From assembly GCA_030159075.1 (NCBI GenBank), contig BROG01000556.1, forward strand, positions 404,501 to 468,500: a stretch of 64,000 nucleotides of DNA, written 5' to 3'. The position numbers and the translations under genes were made by a program. Below, piece after piece: positions 51,720-62,447 of this stretch; position 1 is the stretch's first letter; each line of letters opens with the position of its first letter. The notes under the pieces were generated by a model. It was not told where the DNA came from. It did not search any database and saw only the letters and a list, made by a program, of their open reading frames with translations. This stretch comes from Atrina japonica. Lineage: Eukaryota; Mollusca; Bivalvia; Pterioida; Pinnidae.

Positions 51720-51875
51720 AGGTGTAACCGGTCAACAGGGGATGCTTACTCCTCCATGGCAAAAGATCCCACCTCTGGATTTCTAGATATCCCTGTATGT
51801 CCAACATTCACCAGATTTATTTATTGTATCCTGGACATGCTGGATATTAATACTGTGTGGGAAAAGCTGCCAACC
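51720..51875 (+). repeat. Dispersed repeat family X, partial copy
   Basis: GTGTAACCGGTCAACAGGGG, ATGCTTACTCCTCCATGGCA and TATCCTGGACATGCTGGAT follow the family order. Confidence 0.75.
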
Positions 51876-52077
51876 CTTACGATTTAAGAATAAGCATAAT
51901 GATTTTTGCATCTAAAATACACCTTACAATTTCTGGGGGGTTTTTTAAGCTGGGGAAATGATAAAAATTTGTATCTGCAATTTTTTTTATTTATACATTC
52001 CTTTTCCAATGGTTTTGAAATGTTGCTTATTATTTATAGTATGGATAATTGTTATTGTTCATTTTGGTTTTCAACAG

Positions 52078-52164
52078 AAAAGTATGCAGCCCCAGCCAAA
52101 GCTATCAGACATGAGGGCCAGAGACAGATAGGAGGCAAATTTCAGGGAGAGCCAACATACAATG
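52078..52164 (+). CDS. SAXO: SAXO coding exon 4
   Basis: The acceptor is GGTTTTCAACAG, ending at 52077; the donor is GTGAGT at 52165. Phase is 1 at both ends. It encodes (E)KYAAPAKAIRHEGQ followed by RQIGGKFQGEPTYN. With exon 5 this gives the Mn-type core QGEPTYNADYKKW. An 87-base exon in symmetric phase could be skipped in frame, removing 29 residues and one repeat. A 91-bp TTAA-bounded MITE begins 23 bases after the exon end, which is unusually close to a donor site. The reading frame continues into the intron for eight codons before stopping. Confidence 0.88.
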
Positions 52165-52186
52165 GTGAGTTTTTCTTACCACGTCT

Positions 52187-52277
52187 TTAACTCATTCACC
52201 CCTACAGACACATTTGGACTGGTCTAAGTCATTGATTTACAGAAGAGTTCATTGTTTTTCAGGGGTTGATGAGTTAA
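52187..52277. mobile_element. M90 MITE, 91 bp, best-preserved copy
   Basis: TTAACTCATTCACCCCTACA at the left and TTCAGGGGTTGATGAGTTAA at the right; the terminal 17 bases are inverted repeats with two differences. It starts 23 bases after SAXO exon 4. Confidence 0.85.
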
Positions 52278-52406
52278 TAATGACATTTTCTTCTGATTTA
52301 AATAATATATCAGTTGTTCCTGTATGTTTGACGGGTCTAACTTACACCATTCAATAAATTTAATATTTTTATTGTTAATCAAATTTTAATGTGACCATAT
52401 ACATAT

Positions 52407-52411
<5 letters not shown>

Positions 52412-52444
<33 letters not shown>
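52412..52444. repeat. (TA)n microsatellite, short
   Basis: About 32 bases of TA. Confidence 0.9.
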
Positions 52445-52446
<2 letters not shown>

Positions 52447-52973
52447 ATCATTTAAAAGCATGTACTCTGGAACTGGCTTGCAAAAGATAGACTTAAAGTA
52501 AAAAAAAAATAAAATCTTATGTTGGTTTTGAAACTTTTAAATATGTAATATGGAATATTGTTATGTAAAAATCAGATGAAGTGAAATTTGTTGAACAGCC
52601 AGTCCAGAAAATTATGTTAATAAATTTTTTGGTGATCTCGAATTCTTTGTATCTCAAAGTTATACAAGTTTATCTCATTTTGAGATAACGATATTCCATT
52701 GTATATGAATTAGGGATATTTGAAATTGTTATTCGTTAGATATCTTTAGATATATGCTATCTTAATTTTCTTTGTTCTTTTCTGTCTTTTCACTTTCAAT
52801 ATATAAGTATAGTCTGTTTCAATGGTATTGGGATTTTCATTTTTGGAGGTTGTCATCTCATTAGTTTTATTTTCATAAACTGTCATGCATGCTTTCATCT
52901 ATTTGAAAGTTTTTTTTTGCGACCCAGAAAATTGTGCTTAACTTTCATAAGTATATCACATGATTATATATAG

Positions 52974-53348
52974 TAAAAGGGCATTAGCTGTGTTTTTTCC
53001 CAAAATCATTCTTGCTTTTTTTACTACTTAGATTTAAATACAAAAACAAAAAGAGATATACTCAGGCACTACAATTCTTAAATTCCTATATAGTTTGTGG
53101 AAATTGATTGAGAAACCAAGTTTGGCATTTATTCACTTGCAGTTGATTAATTCAACCTTATTTATTAAATATGCATACCACGTACACCGGACCTGACCAT
53201 GTTTTCACAAAATATATAGGTATATAAGATTTTTATACCTGTGTATAGCTCTTATTTGTTAATGTGCATCAAGAACAAGTAATAAAAGTAGAGAAAAAAA
53301 AACAATCAAAATAGTTCTTTTTATTAACACAGCTAATGCCCCTTTAAA
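52974..53348. mobile_element. FB370 foldback MITE, 375 bp
   Basis: The left end AAAAGGGCATTAGCTGTGTT and the right end AACACAGCTAATGCCCCTTT are inverted, and inner segments are complementary (AAGCCAxxTTTG, TAGCTCTTATTTGTTA). It lies within SAXO intron 4. Confidence 0.75.
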
Positions 53349-53429
53349 ACAGTGAAAATCATTAGGTTCTGTGATACAGTGGATCACAGGTATGCCAGGC
53401 AATATAAGAATATTTACTTCCTTTTTCAG

Positions 53430-54427
53430 CTGATTATAAAAAGTGGGATTCATATGCCAGGGTAGGACCATACACCAATCAAAACACCTGGTGTCCACCA
53501 ACACAGAGATTTGAAGGTCAAAGTACCATGCAACAAGACTTCATAAGATATAATCAAGGTCGACGTCAGATGATCAAGCCCTCTGGTGGGGCAAATTTGT
53601 CCAATGCCCCATTTGATGACAGAACTGGCTATAGGGAATCTTATATCAAACATCCATTAGAACCAAAGTATGTCCATCCCCATGAGCAGTATAAGGTATC
53701 AGGTATCCCTTTTGATGACTCGACCACATTTAAACGTGACTACCAAGGTTACCCAGGTGAAATGAGGAAAAGTTGCAGACCTGATAATCAAGCATTCTCC
53801 TCAGGTCAGCCGTTGGCTGATGTCACTACATTCAGAGATGATTACAGGAAATGGCCAGCAGAAAAGCCTTATGTACACCAAGTAGAGGGCTACAAGAAAC
53901 CTGAGGGGCATATGGAAACGCAAACAACTCACAAAATGACCTATACAGAGATGCCAATTGAGAGAACACTTGCCAAACGTCCTGGTTCTGCCAATTTAGC
54001 AAAACAAGCACCGTTTGATGGAAATACAAGTTACGCCAATGACTACCCAAAGTGGAGTTTAGATGGGAGACCTAAAGCCATGATGAGAGATGAATACCAT
54101 CCAAATAATGCTCCTTTTGAAGGCATTTCTACACAGAAGGCCCACTTTATCCCGCATGATCCCAATCCAAGCCATAGCTTCAAACCTGATAACACCGCAT
54201 TCAAGTCGGATGCCAGATTCCAGGACGACACTATGTACCGCACTGATTACACTAAAAAACAAATCGGAGCCTGCCCTGCAATAAGTATCGATCGTGAAAA
54301 TTCAACATTCCAGTTCCTCCATATTGATGGAAAAGGACATAAAGTATACCAGCCGGTTTATGAAACTATTTCAGACTTAAATAGAAATATGAAATCCCCA
54401 AACAGGATGCAGATGTCTGTGGCATAG
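53430..54427 (+). CDS. SAXO: SAXO terminal coding exon 5 (most Mn repeats)
   Basis: The acceptor is TTCCTTTTTCAG, ending at 53429; the stop TAG is at 54425-54427. It encodes 331 residues after the split Ala codon. Repeated cores of the form PF(D/E)xxTxxxxDYxxW/H/Y can be read in order: FEGQSTMQQDF, PFDDRTGYRESY, PFDDSTTFKRDY, PLADVTTFRDDY, METQTTHKMTY, PFDGNTSYANDY, PFEGISTQKAHF and FQDDTMYRTDY. Between them are linkers with K/R, P and Y, such as HPLEPKYVHPHEQYK. This is the microtubule-binding Mn array described for SAXO/FAM154 and trypanosome SAXO proteins. The C-terminus, with YQPVYETISDLNRNM, has no repeat. ATG at 53528 is internal, not a start. The opposite-strand frames here are shadows. 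Confidence 0.92.
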
Positions 54428-54515
54428 ATATTTCCTAGGAGTTTTAGTAATCTGGACTGTGATATCCAACTCAATCAGTAATACATGTACCTATATTTGC
54501 ATTTTTATCTTGACA

Positions 54516-54634
54516 AATAAACGTTTCCACTTTCCTAGAATATTGGACTGCCCGGAAAAAATATCTGCAATGGTTAAGGAAGTGGGGAAAGTTAAATATG
54601 CTACTTGATTTTGTATGACTAGTTGATAAATAAA
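54516..54634 (+). terminator. Poly(A) signal candidates of the SAXO gene
   Basis: AATAAA occurs at 54516-54521, 89 bases after the stop codon, and again at 54629-54634. Either could define the 3' end; no downstream GU-rich element is clear. AATAAA is common in AT-rich DNA, so the support is positional. Confidence 0.45.
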
Positions 54635-54739
54635 TGAAAAGAACTTTTCTCAGAAGTGGCAAGACAATGTTAGTACATTGAATCATTAAATTTATATGAT
54701 TTACTCAGGTTTGTCTAAGTTTGTAAAGAATAGTAACGC

Positions 54740-54742
<3 letters not shown>

Positions 54743-54829
<87 letters not shown>
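54743..54829. repeat. (TA)n microsatellite
   Basis: About 87 bases of TA, 315 bases after the SAXO stop codon. Confidence 0.97.
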
Positions 54830-54831
<2 letters not shown>

Positions 54832-56700
54832 CCTTGGCATTTTGGCATTAAGATAATTGTTATTTTGTAGTGATGAAGATATTATTTGATAAATATAATA
54901 ATGCAATATTCTGGGCTACTAAATGATGAAATATCTTCTCAGCCATATTATGACATAGTGCTGTGTTTGACACTGGACTCATATTTTTGTCTATATTTGA
55001 GTAACTGTTGAGAACAATGTTGGAAAGTTTAGTTTTCAATAGTTACTTTCCCTGTGACACTACGTTGCCTTTGAACGTTTTAACTGTGATAGAATGCGCC
55101 TTATTTAAATAGTTTGTTCTAATTAAGTATGTCATTATGAATTGCTATCGAATAACAGACTGACTGTCTGTATTTTCATGTCCAATTGCGGGTAGCTATT
55201 TCAAAATACACATATTACATTTGATCTGTTGTGGGAAAGTTTGGAGAAATTATAAGCAAGTATACATTTGATTTGTAGATTTTCATGTTTTTTTAATTTT
55301 CTAAATTGAAACTGGAAACTTTGATTTTTCATACTTTGAATGTGTCTATGTAAAAACCACCTTGCAGAATGATGACAACGATGTTGAACGAAGTATTCTT
55401 GAGTGGTTACTAAGATTCGATCAATGAGTATTTTGAGTGCTTTCATAAGTAAATCTGTATAAAGTGCAATTGCTTTAATAAGTTGACATTCCTTTGTAAA
55501 CAGTGACATAGTAACCGTTCATTTCAACCTTTGTCTTATTTTGATTAGTTGCCTGTTAATTAATAATTGTTTATTATTTATTCACATTGTAGAGAACAAT
55601 TTGATTTTGATTGGTCACCTTTTTCTGTCGTGATAATTATTGATTAGTGTATTTAACCGTATGTAGTATACTATGTCTTTTTGTGTCTTGTAATCAGTAA
55701 GCTTTACCATGTATTTTATATTGTGCTATACTGTTTCTATGGAAACAAATACTTTCGTTAGATATGTATTTCTATATTTAAATGTTAAACATATTTATCA
55801 GTCTGCATAATAGTACAATCGCATTAATCCCACCATAAATTCATAGAGTGTTCAGTTAATTAGAGTGGTAATGCCTTTTTGTCTTTGTCATACACATACA
55901 TTAAACCTAAGACAAATACTTATGATCAGTCTGATATATACATGTACCAAATGTTAGACAAAGGTGGAATAGGTACAGAAAACGACGTAACTTCAATAGA
56001 AGGCACAGTAATTCATAAACCACCTATTATAGTCCTACTTCAGGAGTACTCCAACAGTTAAGTACTCATCAGGATCACATTGCTTGGACATTGATTAAAC
56101 ACACATATAAATACCTTTACACAACATAGAATGTATGTGAGAAATTGGACTTAAGATATTTGATATCTTATTTAGCCCTTACTCTTACATTTTGAATAAT
56201 TTGTAAGTCTTAACTTCTCACGCGTCAATATATCTTCAAGACCTTGATCTTGTCTTACATCTTTTCGAAGTATTAAGTCTGAAGGTTTTTTTTTTTGTTA
56301 CATGCTCCAGTATCTCGAGTATTCATTTCCCATTTAACATATAATTTATATATTTGTCACGTTTGTTTGATAACTTTGTGACGAAGCTAAACCTGTCAGA
56401 AACTTTACTTATGCAGCTAATAACTATTATTTTGCAGATTAATAAATATTTAGCTATTCATACGCCTTAGTGCGAGCCTCGTAAATATATTGACGTATAT
56501 GCTCAGTCTTGTGAGCTGCAGAACTGTAAATGGCAAAACAACGTCGTTTTTATGTTCATTCTGTATAAATTGCATTCTGGTAAAACGAGATCATGTTGCT
56601 TGTTAAAATCTGCTATTTAGAATATAGATCATCTAATAAAATAGAAATAATAGATATTATGTTTTCTGGTTTGATTTAAACATTTCAGTAGAAATGACAA
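54830..56700. other. No gene seen
   Basis: AT-rich intergenic sequence downstream of SAXO. A 60-codon frame at 55879 has no supporting features. Confidence 0.5.
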
Positions 56701-56727
56701 GATTTGGGAGGTGTTCTGCATACGAAC

Positions 56728-57100
56728 ATTTCATATACAGAGGGAAACTCCTAACTGATAAGTTATTATCACAGGGATATCGAGAATCGCGCTTGATGTC
56801 ATCATTCCGCAAATTTTATGGTCGGTATAATGAACTTGTTTGCAATTACTAAATGGAATGCTGAGTTACCTGTTCGGCAGCGGTTGTTGAGTCGCCTGTA
56901 CCGATTATTCCTCATATATTTCATTTGAATTTGACTCTGGACTCACAACGGGTTCAACAGTGGATGCTTTCTCCTCCATGGAACCTGATCCTACCTCTAG
57001 ATTTCTAGAGGTTCTTGTTTGTCCAATATTTACCAGATTTGTACATTGTATCCTGGACATCATGAAGATTAATACTTTGGTATCCGTGATTTTCAATTAA
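56728..57100 (+). repeat. Dispersed repeat family X, near full-length inverted copy
   Basis: It runs from ATTTCATATACAGAGG through GCAAATTTTATGGTCGGTAT, ACTCACAACGGGTTCAACAG and CCTCTAGATTTCTAGAGG to TACTTTGGTATCCGTGATTT. Inside it, CCTCTAGATTTCTAGAGG is itself a near-perfect palindrome. Confidence 0.8.
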
Positions 57101-57143
57101 CATCAGAAATATGTCATCTGTATTATCAAGTTTATCTCTTGGC

Positions 57144-57245
57144 ATTAGTCAATAGGGGATGCTTACTCATCCATGACACATGATCCCACCTCTTGATTTC
57201 CAGAGGTCCGTATTTGTCTAATCTTTACCAGATTTACATACCGAC
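57144..57245 (+). repeat. Dispersed repeat family X, partial copy
   Basis: GTCAATAGGGGATGCTTACT, ATGATCCCACCTC and TTTCCAGAGGTCCGTATTTG match the family; it stops at the ACCAGATTTACATAC position. Confidence 0.7.
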
Positions 57246-57426
57246 TTATTTCCTTCATTGCAAGTATACAGACCGGTTGCAACTACTTTCAATGCTTGAC
57301 ACACAGTTATTCAGGTGTTACGTCATATGAAATCCTCTCCGAAAAGTCCATTATATAGAATGCATTTCGTTTTCAATATTATAAACATAATACCAAAGTT
57401 TCAACTGACGACAGATTCACAGAAAA

Positions 57427-57429
57427 TGG

Positions 57430-57502
<73 letters not shown>
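57427..57502. repeat. (TA)n microsatellite
   Basis: About 75 bases of TA. Confidence 0.97.
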
Positions 57503-57506
<4 letters not shown>

Positions 57507-57606
57507 CGATCTACTGTGGTATACGTGCTTTTTTTATCAGCACAATAGCACACACAATGTTCGAAAGTGAAATACATGTATTTTATTCCACGTTTTTAAT
57601 GTTACG

Positions 57607-57862
57607 TGGGCCTCCGTGACCGATGAACCATGTAGTCTCTCACTTCTGGTCAGTGCAGAGCCCCGCTGGAACCTAAGCTGATTTTTGTGAGAAAGTTTGC
57701 CAGTTTACTTGCGGAAGGCTGGTGGTTTCTTCTCGGGTTAATTGTAACCGGGTTCTCTCCTCCACGACTAAAAACGGACCGCCACCATATCATTGAATTT
57801 TTTTTTTTTTTTTTTTTTTTGAAAGTGGCGTAAAACATTATTCAAAATCAAATTCAAATTCA
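57607..57862 (+). repeat. tRNA-derived SINE family 1, copy with deleted box A
   Basis: GGGCCTCCGTGACCGATGAA shows the family head joined directly to a downstream segment, removing most of box A. Body and tail (AAGTTTGCCAGTTTACTTGC, AGTGGCGTAAAACATTA) are intact, with a T-run of 23 near 57798 inside. Confidence 0.85.
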
Positions 57863-57880
57863 TGTTACGCAGATATTTAT

Positions 57881-57975
57881 ATGGTAATTGCCCTTGTACA
57901 GACTCGTGTATATGGTAGATGCCCTTGTACAGACCCATGTATACAGTAGATGCCATTGTACAGACTCATGTGTAA
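57881..57975. repeat. About 30-bp tandem repeat, three copies
   Basis: CCCTTGTACAGACTCGTGTA TATGGTAGATG and variants, directly after the SINE tail. Confidence 0.85.
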
Positions 57976-58149
57976 GGACAACACAGTGGGATATTATGAA
58001 TAATAAATACTTCAGGAGTTTAACCATAAATAGACTTAAAACAATATAAACTTGAGATACTTGATACAACAATGTAGAAAACGATTTCCTTTAGAATAAA
58101 TAGAAATACTTTGAGATGGGAAATGATATGATTTCATGAAGTTATAGGT

Positions 58150-58335
58150 CTTCCACGGCAAAATGGCACATGTTTACGCACACAACGAGTCTAAATTAAA
58201 TCCTATCAATGGGGACAGACTTGTTGTAAGCAACACATATACATAGATTCGCGTTTCACCTGTGCATTCCTATTTTTGGAAATATGCCATATTGTTTACG
58301 GTTTGACAGAACTTGGATGTTGCACTTTCCCTTGG
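58150..58335. repeat. Dispersed repeat shared with 16925-17110
   Basis: GCACATGTTTACGCACACAA, ACAGACTTG, TTTCACCTGTGCATTCCTAT and GGAAATATGCCATATTGTTT follow the same order as the intron 1 copy. Confidence 0.7.
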
Positions 58336-59239
58336 TAAAACTGTATATCAAAGAATAACTAAGATTTACAGTTCTAACTCATAATAATTGTTAACCCACG
58401 TTATCAATGGTTCATACAGACCTTGTAAAGCGCGTGATCATAATTACAGTCCTTGACCTTGACCTAGTATATTCCATAATTTAAATATACCCAACTGAAA
58501 GTGTTTGGAAAGTGGTATTGTTAGTGTTTGTATATTATTTTCATTGGCTGTATGAATCATGTAAATGTTTCATAGAACACTTAACTCTAAACATGTAGGG
58601 ATAAATACATTGTTGAAAATCGTGCTCTTCCGGATTGATTTAAGTGTTTATTTTACGATTTGTTGGTATTCGTGAGATTTTGTGTGACGTGATTATTTTT
58701 AAAGTATTTTTAAGTGAAAAGAATGTACCAAGCATCCCGGATGACGATAGTTAAAAGCAAACACGATATCACAGAATCCATCTTTACCTTAATCCTATGA
58801 CAATGTGTTTGTGTCGGGATGCGACATTGTCGTGTTGTTGATGATGTCATATGTGTCGGGATTTGACGTTGTCGTTTGTGACGGTGTCATATCGTTGATG
58901 TTGTCGCTGGAGCCGTATCCGCTGTTGCATTGTAACGAACGGGTTGAGGGAATGTTGGCGAGAAGAGTAGAGTCATTGTGTGTGGTGCTGTGGGCCGTTA
59001 AGTAACGTGGCGCTGTGGGCCGTAAGTAGTCAGAGAGTGCCGTATTCTCTGTGGTCCACCAAAATACAGCTCCAGGAAAAACAGTGAATAAGTTAATTTG
59101 TATTTATTGTCAAGCCGCAACGATGAACAGTAAATCACAACATAAATTAACAATAAATGCGACAGGACCGAAATGATTAATAATAAATAATAAGTCCAAA
59201 ATATAAGTCCTGGAATAAAATCTCCGAGGCCAGGTTTCT

Positions 59240-59868
59240 GACAATGAAAACGACCAATTACAATAGCACGAGCTAAGCAGGTCTTGTCTTTATTCTTGAT
59301 CTGTACCAAAATTCTCTTCTTGTTCAGCATTACTTTTTTTATCAAAACTGAGATGATATTTTCGTTTTCCACCCCCGCTACCTACAGGTTGTATGACATG
59401 GATCACCGATATGATGGTAGACCCATCTTCGATTGTAAAATTTTCATTACTCTGTTGTACTTTCTCAATTTCCTCCATGAGTAGATCAGCATTCAGGTCT
59501 TTGGCATCAAATTCTACCCACACTTCACTTTTTAAAGATGGATGATGTATATTGACTCGCATCTTATCCCGATCTTCACACTAGTTTGTTCTTGATAGAA
59601 GTCAAAACATGATCTAATACCTCCGATACCAAGTGTATGGCATCTTTAGAAAAATTTTCAAACTTGACTTGGTACACATTCGGTGTTAGGTAAATTAGCC
59701 ATTCCGTGTGTATGCTTTCGTTGTCGAATCTAAATGAAGTACAATAACTGTATACATGTATTTATAATAAAAAGGAAGTTCGTCGTTGGCGACGTCTACT
59801 AGACAGAAATTAGAGTCTCTCTTATCCAGCTTTTCGGAGCAATCAACGGCCCTTTTAAGACCACCCAT
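59240..59868 (-). pseudogene. Polinton/Maverick DNA polymerase B N-terminal relic
   Basis: Read on the - strand, three consecutive frame segments resemble the N-terminal part of the type-B polymerase of Polinton (Maverick) elements, which are virus-like transposons of animal genomes. Short recognisable pieces are NDELPFYYKYMYTV near 59760, TEWLIYLTPNVYQVKF near 59690, VQQSNENF near 59450 and NKDKTCLARAIV near 59260. The longest intact frame is 59290-59562, 90 codons. The frame changes near 59755, a TGA stands at 59576-59578, and a shift lies at the seven-T run 59334-59340. Exonuclease and polymerase catalytic motifs are absent, since the relic ends near 59240. It is therefore dead and truncated. 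I see no integrase, capsid gene or terminal repeat of the element in the window. Confidence 0.7.
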
Positions 59869-60196
59869 CTTATTAGAAAAGAAACCTTAACTAAAAGTAT
59901 GCAGTTTTTTGTGTTTGTGTTATTCTGTAGCGGCGAGTTTAAAATATTGTAGTTACTAAGCACTATTTAATGTCCGAACTTCATTTAGATCATACGTCCG
60001 AAACGATTTAGAGTCGAAATCGGTTTAAGAATGTCAGCTGATGACCCTAGTGTGACGTCACCAAGATTTTGATCTTGTAAAGATAAAAACGCGTACTCTT
60101 GGTGCATTTTCGTTACATCAATACACAGAATAATGTACTTAATAAACTGTCATTCGACATCGAACGACCCAGATGTTTTTACTTAAGTAAAATAGA

Positions 60197-60976
60197 ATGA
60201 CAATCGTTAGCTTGCTTCTCGCTACTGCATCAGTGTATGTTCGCTCAACATTAAACGTTTTATTTCATTTGTTTTTTTTGTTATAACTCAAGTTTTCACT
60301 TCAATAGATTAAAGTCTAATATAGTAAGTCATGTGACTAAAGAGAGGTTCAGTTAAGCATGTAAGAGCTCATTTGAGATCCGAAGTTCGAGGTTTTAACA
60401 TCATAAGAAAACCACTACCAGCATGGGTGAGTGTTTGTTTTATTAGATAGGGCTAGATTATTTTCCATGCATTAAAATGTCAAATATTTCAGAAGAAAAA
60501 AATATAAGTCACATAACTTTAAAAACTAGAGAATAGGTTCAATTAGATCTCTGAGAGCTCATTTACGGTCTGCAGCTCGAGGTATCAACATCGTCAGAAA
60601 ACCGCTACCAGCAAGGGTGAGTGTTTGAATATTTATCACATAGGTTTAGTGTTTACTTTATGAAACGGTAATTTTCAATATCTCAGAAAAAATTGTGAGC
60701 TAGTAACGTTAATAAGGTTTTCATTACTTACAACTTAATTATGCTACCAGGTGAATATCCCATAATCTAATCAAATTTCATTCACTTTAGATCTCAAAAC
60801 TGGAAAAACCTATCTCACCTTTCGTCAACTCACCTAAACTCTTGCCGACTCTGGCGACACCTACTACTGATTTCATTCCAAACCCAAACCTGGAAAGACC
60901 CAAAGTTTCGGTTCAAAAGATAAATTCACTCTCAACAAAAATCTGCAAAAAACCAACTTCTATCTTTAGCAACTGA
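60197..60976 (+). CDS. Candidate small gene with a tandemly duplicated exon (unrecognised)
   Basis: Four pieces fit one gene model. A possible first exon, 60197-60234, starts MTIVSLLLATAS, signal-peptide-like, with donor GTATGT. Exon A ends at 60426 (GTGAGT donor) and encodes VRAHLRSEVRGFNIIRKPLP. Exon B, 60530-60616, has the same donor and encodes LRAHLRSAARGINIVRKPLP. A last exon, 60791-60976, has acceptor TTCATTCACTTTAG and 61 open codons beginning ISKLEKPISPFVN, ending TGA. A starts at 60343 (phase 0) or 60345 (phase 2, fitting the first exon). A, B and the last exon join in phase 0. Substitutions between A and B are mostly conservative. Acceptors of A and B lack good pyrimidine tracts, which weakens the model. 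The A/B similarity extends into flanking sequence, so it is a duplication of about 190 bp. I know no family with this sequence. Confidence 0.3.
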
Positions 60977-61024
60977 CCTCTCGTGAACTCACGTGACCTC
61001 TCGTGACCCCGACCTGTAACGAAG

Positions 61025-61215
61025 GCTCTCATTGGCTCATTATCCAAAATGACCGCCCAACAAACTTCCACTTCCGGTCATAGACACAACGAGCTCAACG
61101 ATTGGCTCTTTCTTCTTATTGCCATGACAACATAGCCTCACATCCGGTATGACGTACTTCCGGTATGACCTCACTTCCGGTATGACATACTTCCGGTTAT
61201 GACGTCACAGGCGGA
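61025..61215. promoter_or_regulatory. Promoter-like cluster: ETS, CCAAT and CRE motifs
   Basis: ACTTCCGG (ETS core, GABP-type) occurs at about 61070, 61157, 61171 and 61189. ATTGG (inverted CCAAT) occurs near 61031 and 61101, and TGACGTCA (CRE) near 61201. Part of this is a short tandem repeat of ACTTCCGGTATGAC. Such mixtures mark TATA-less promoters in animals; no transcript start is proven, and the gene it would serve is unclear. Confidence 0.35.
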
Positions 61216-61286
61216 TCTATGACACGCCGTTTGAATTGACAAATCAGAAGACAGGATTCTGATGACATCATCAACAACTCCACTGG

Positions 61287-61302
61287 TGGCACCCCCTGGC
61301 GG
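61287..61302 (-). promoter_or_regulatory. CTCF-like motif
   Basis: The reverse complement, CCGCCAGGGGGTGCCA, differs from the bilaterian CTCF core CCRSCAGGGGGCGC at about one base. An AGGTCAAGGTCA nuclear-receptor-type pair lies at 61396-61407. Confidence 0.35.
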
Positions 61303-61474
61303 CAAAATTCAAATGGTCCGCTATGGAGCCGCCTATAACTACTTAGGAATTATCTAAGTAATCCTTGTGACAATGTTTCAATGTCACAGGCTCAAAGGTC
61401 AAGGTCACAGGCACCTAGGTAAACAGAAAATACGCTTTTCTTCAACTTTGTTTTACTTCTTCTAAAAAATAATG

Positions 61475-61748
61475 GGATCCAGCCTGGCTCAGTAGGAAAT
61501 GCGCTCGACTCATGATCGTGAGGTCCAGCCGGCGGCAGGTTGGTTTCCTGTCTTTCGAATTAGACAGTTAAAACCGAGGTCCCGTGTCAAAGTAGGTGTC
61601 GGCACTTTAAAGAACCCTCACTGCTTAATGGCCGTAAGTGCCGATCATAGGCCAAAATTTGAAGCCCTTCATCGGCATTTGGTGACGTCTCCATATGAGT
61701 GAAAGATTCTTGAGTGGGATGTTAAACAACAATAAACAAACAAACAAA
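61475..61748 (+). repeat. tRNA-derived SINE family 2, full copy
   Basis: The tRNA-like head TGGCTCAGTAGGAAATGCGC holds box A; GAGGTCCCGTGTCAAAGTAG, CGTAAGTGCCGATCATAGGC, GGCATTTGGTGACGTCTCCA and GGGATGTTAAACAACAATAA form the conserved body, and AAACAAACAAACAAA the tail. Confidence 0.88.
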
Positions 61749-62300
61749 TAAAAAACAATGGACTGAAATCAAACCAAACTTGCTTGAAACTAACCTCGTA
61801 GCTTTTGAAAATGCAAAGGGCCTAGGATCCATATGTCTTCAAATGGGCAAAAAAGGGGTCAAAACTTGGTAATCTTCTCAAGTCCATAGCTACATTGTTT
61901 TAATGAAATTGAGGTTTCACAAGACTCCAACCGCCAGGCTATATGGATTTTACTATAGACATATTGTATCCAAAGATATATCATAAAGTTGGGCCTCTTC
62001 TTAAAGACATAGTATCTACGAAAATGGTTATTTTTTTTAGTCGGCAATTTTGCGGAAATATCGAAGATATGACTGAATAATGATCTTCCACATCGACACT
62101 TTTTTGTATAATTAGCGTAATTAACGGATAAATGCTGATTTGTTGTCGTCGTCTGTAAGAATCAAACTCATTAATTATGCACAGAAACAATCCCAGAAGC
62201 ACACGCAATGACCTAGATCGTATCGATATCAATCAATGGATGCTGAGGTAAGCACGTGTTGATTTATTTACAATTCGATATTTATACATAATTGTATCGT

Positions 62301-62411
62301 TTACATTAACGGTTTGCATGAAATTAACTTATTTTTATCATTTAATCCTGTTGTGGCTGAATCTGTCAATTTAACAGGTCGGCCACGATTTGTTTTTGCT
62401 TTGGACGCCAT
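62301..62411 (-). pseudogene. Truncated N-terminus of a transposon protein with AT-hook motif
   Basis: On the - strand the ATG at 62411 (A at -3, G at +4) opens MASKAKTNRGRPVKLTDSAT and runs 36 codons to TAA at 62301. RGRP is the core of an AT-hook, common in transposase N-termini. It lies within the TTAA element, 24 bases downstream of an NRF1-type site. The frame is also open upstream of this ATG to 62492, but that part is not needed. The full-length protein is unknown to me. Confidence 0.4.
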
Positions 62412-62435
62412 GCTTTTCACTATCAACAATGGAAA

Positions 62436-62447
62436 TGCGCATGCGCA
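62436..62447. promoter_or_regulatory. NRF1-type palindromic site TGCGCATGCGCA
   Basis: Perfect match to YGCGCAYGCGCR, rare in such AT-rich DNA, 24 bases upstream of the - strand ATG inside the TTAA element. Confidence 0.5.

Noticed and set aside
58805..59005. 66-codon frame before the Polinton relic
   Set aside because: Built on TGTCGGGATxxGA repeats (two similar segments); looks like chance coding in repetitive sequence.
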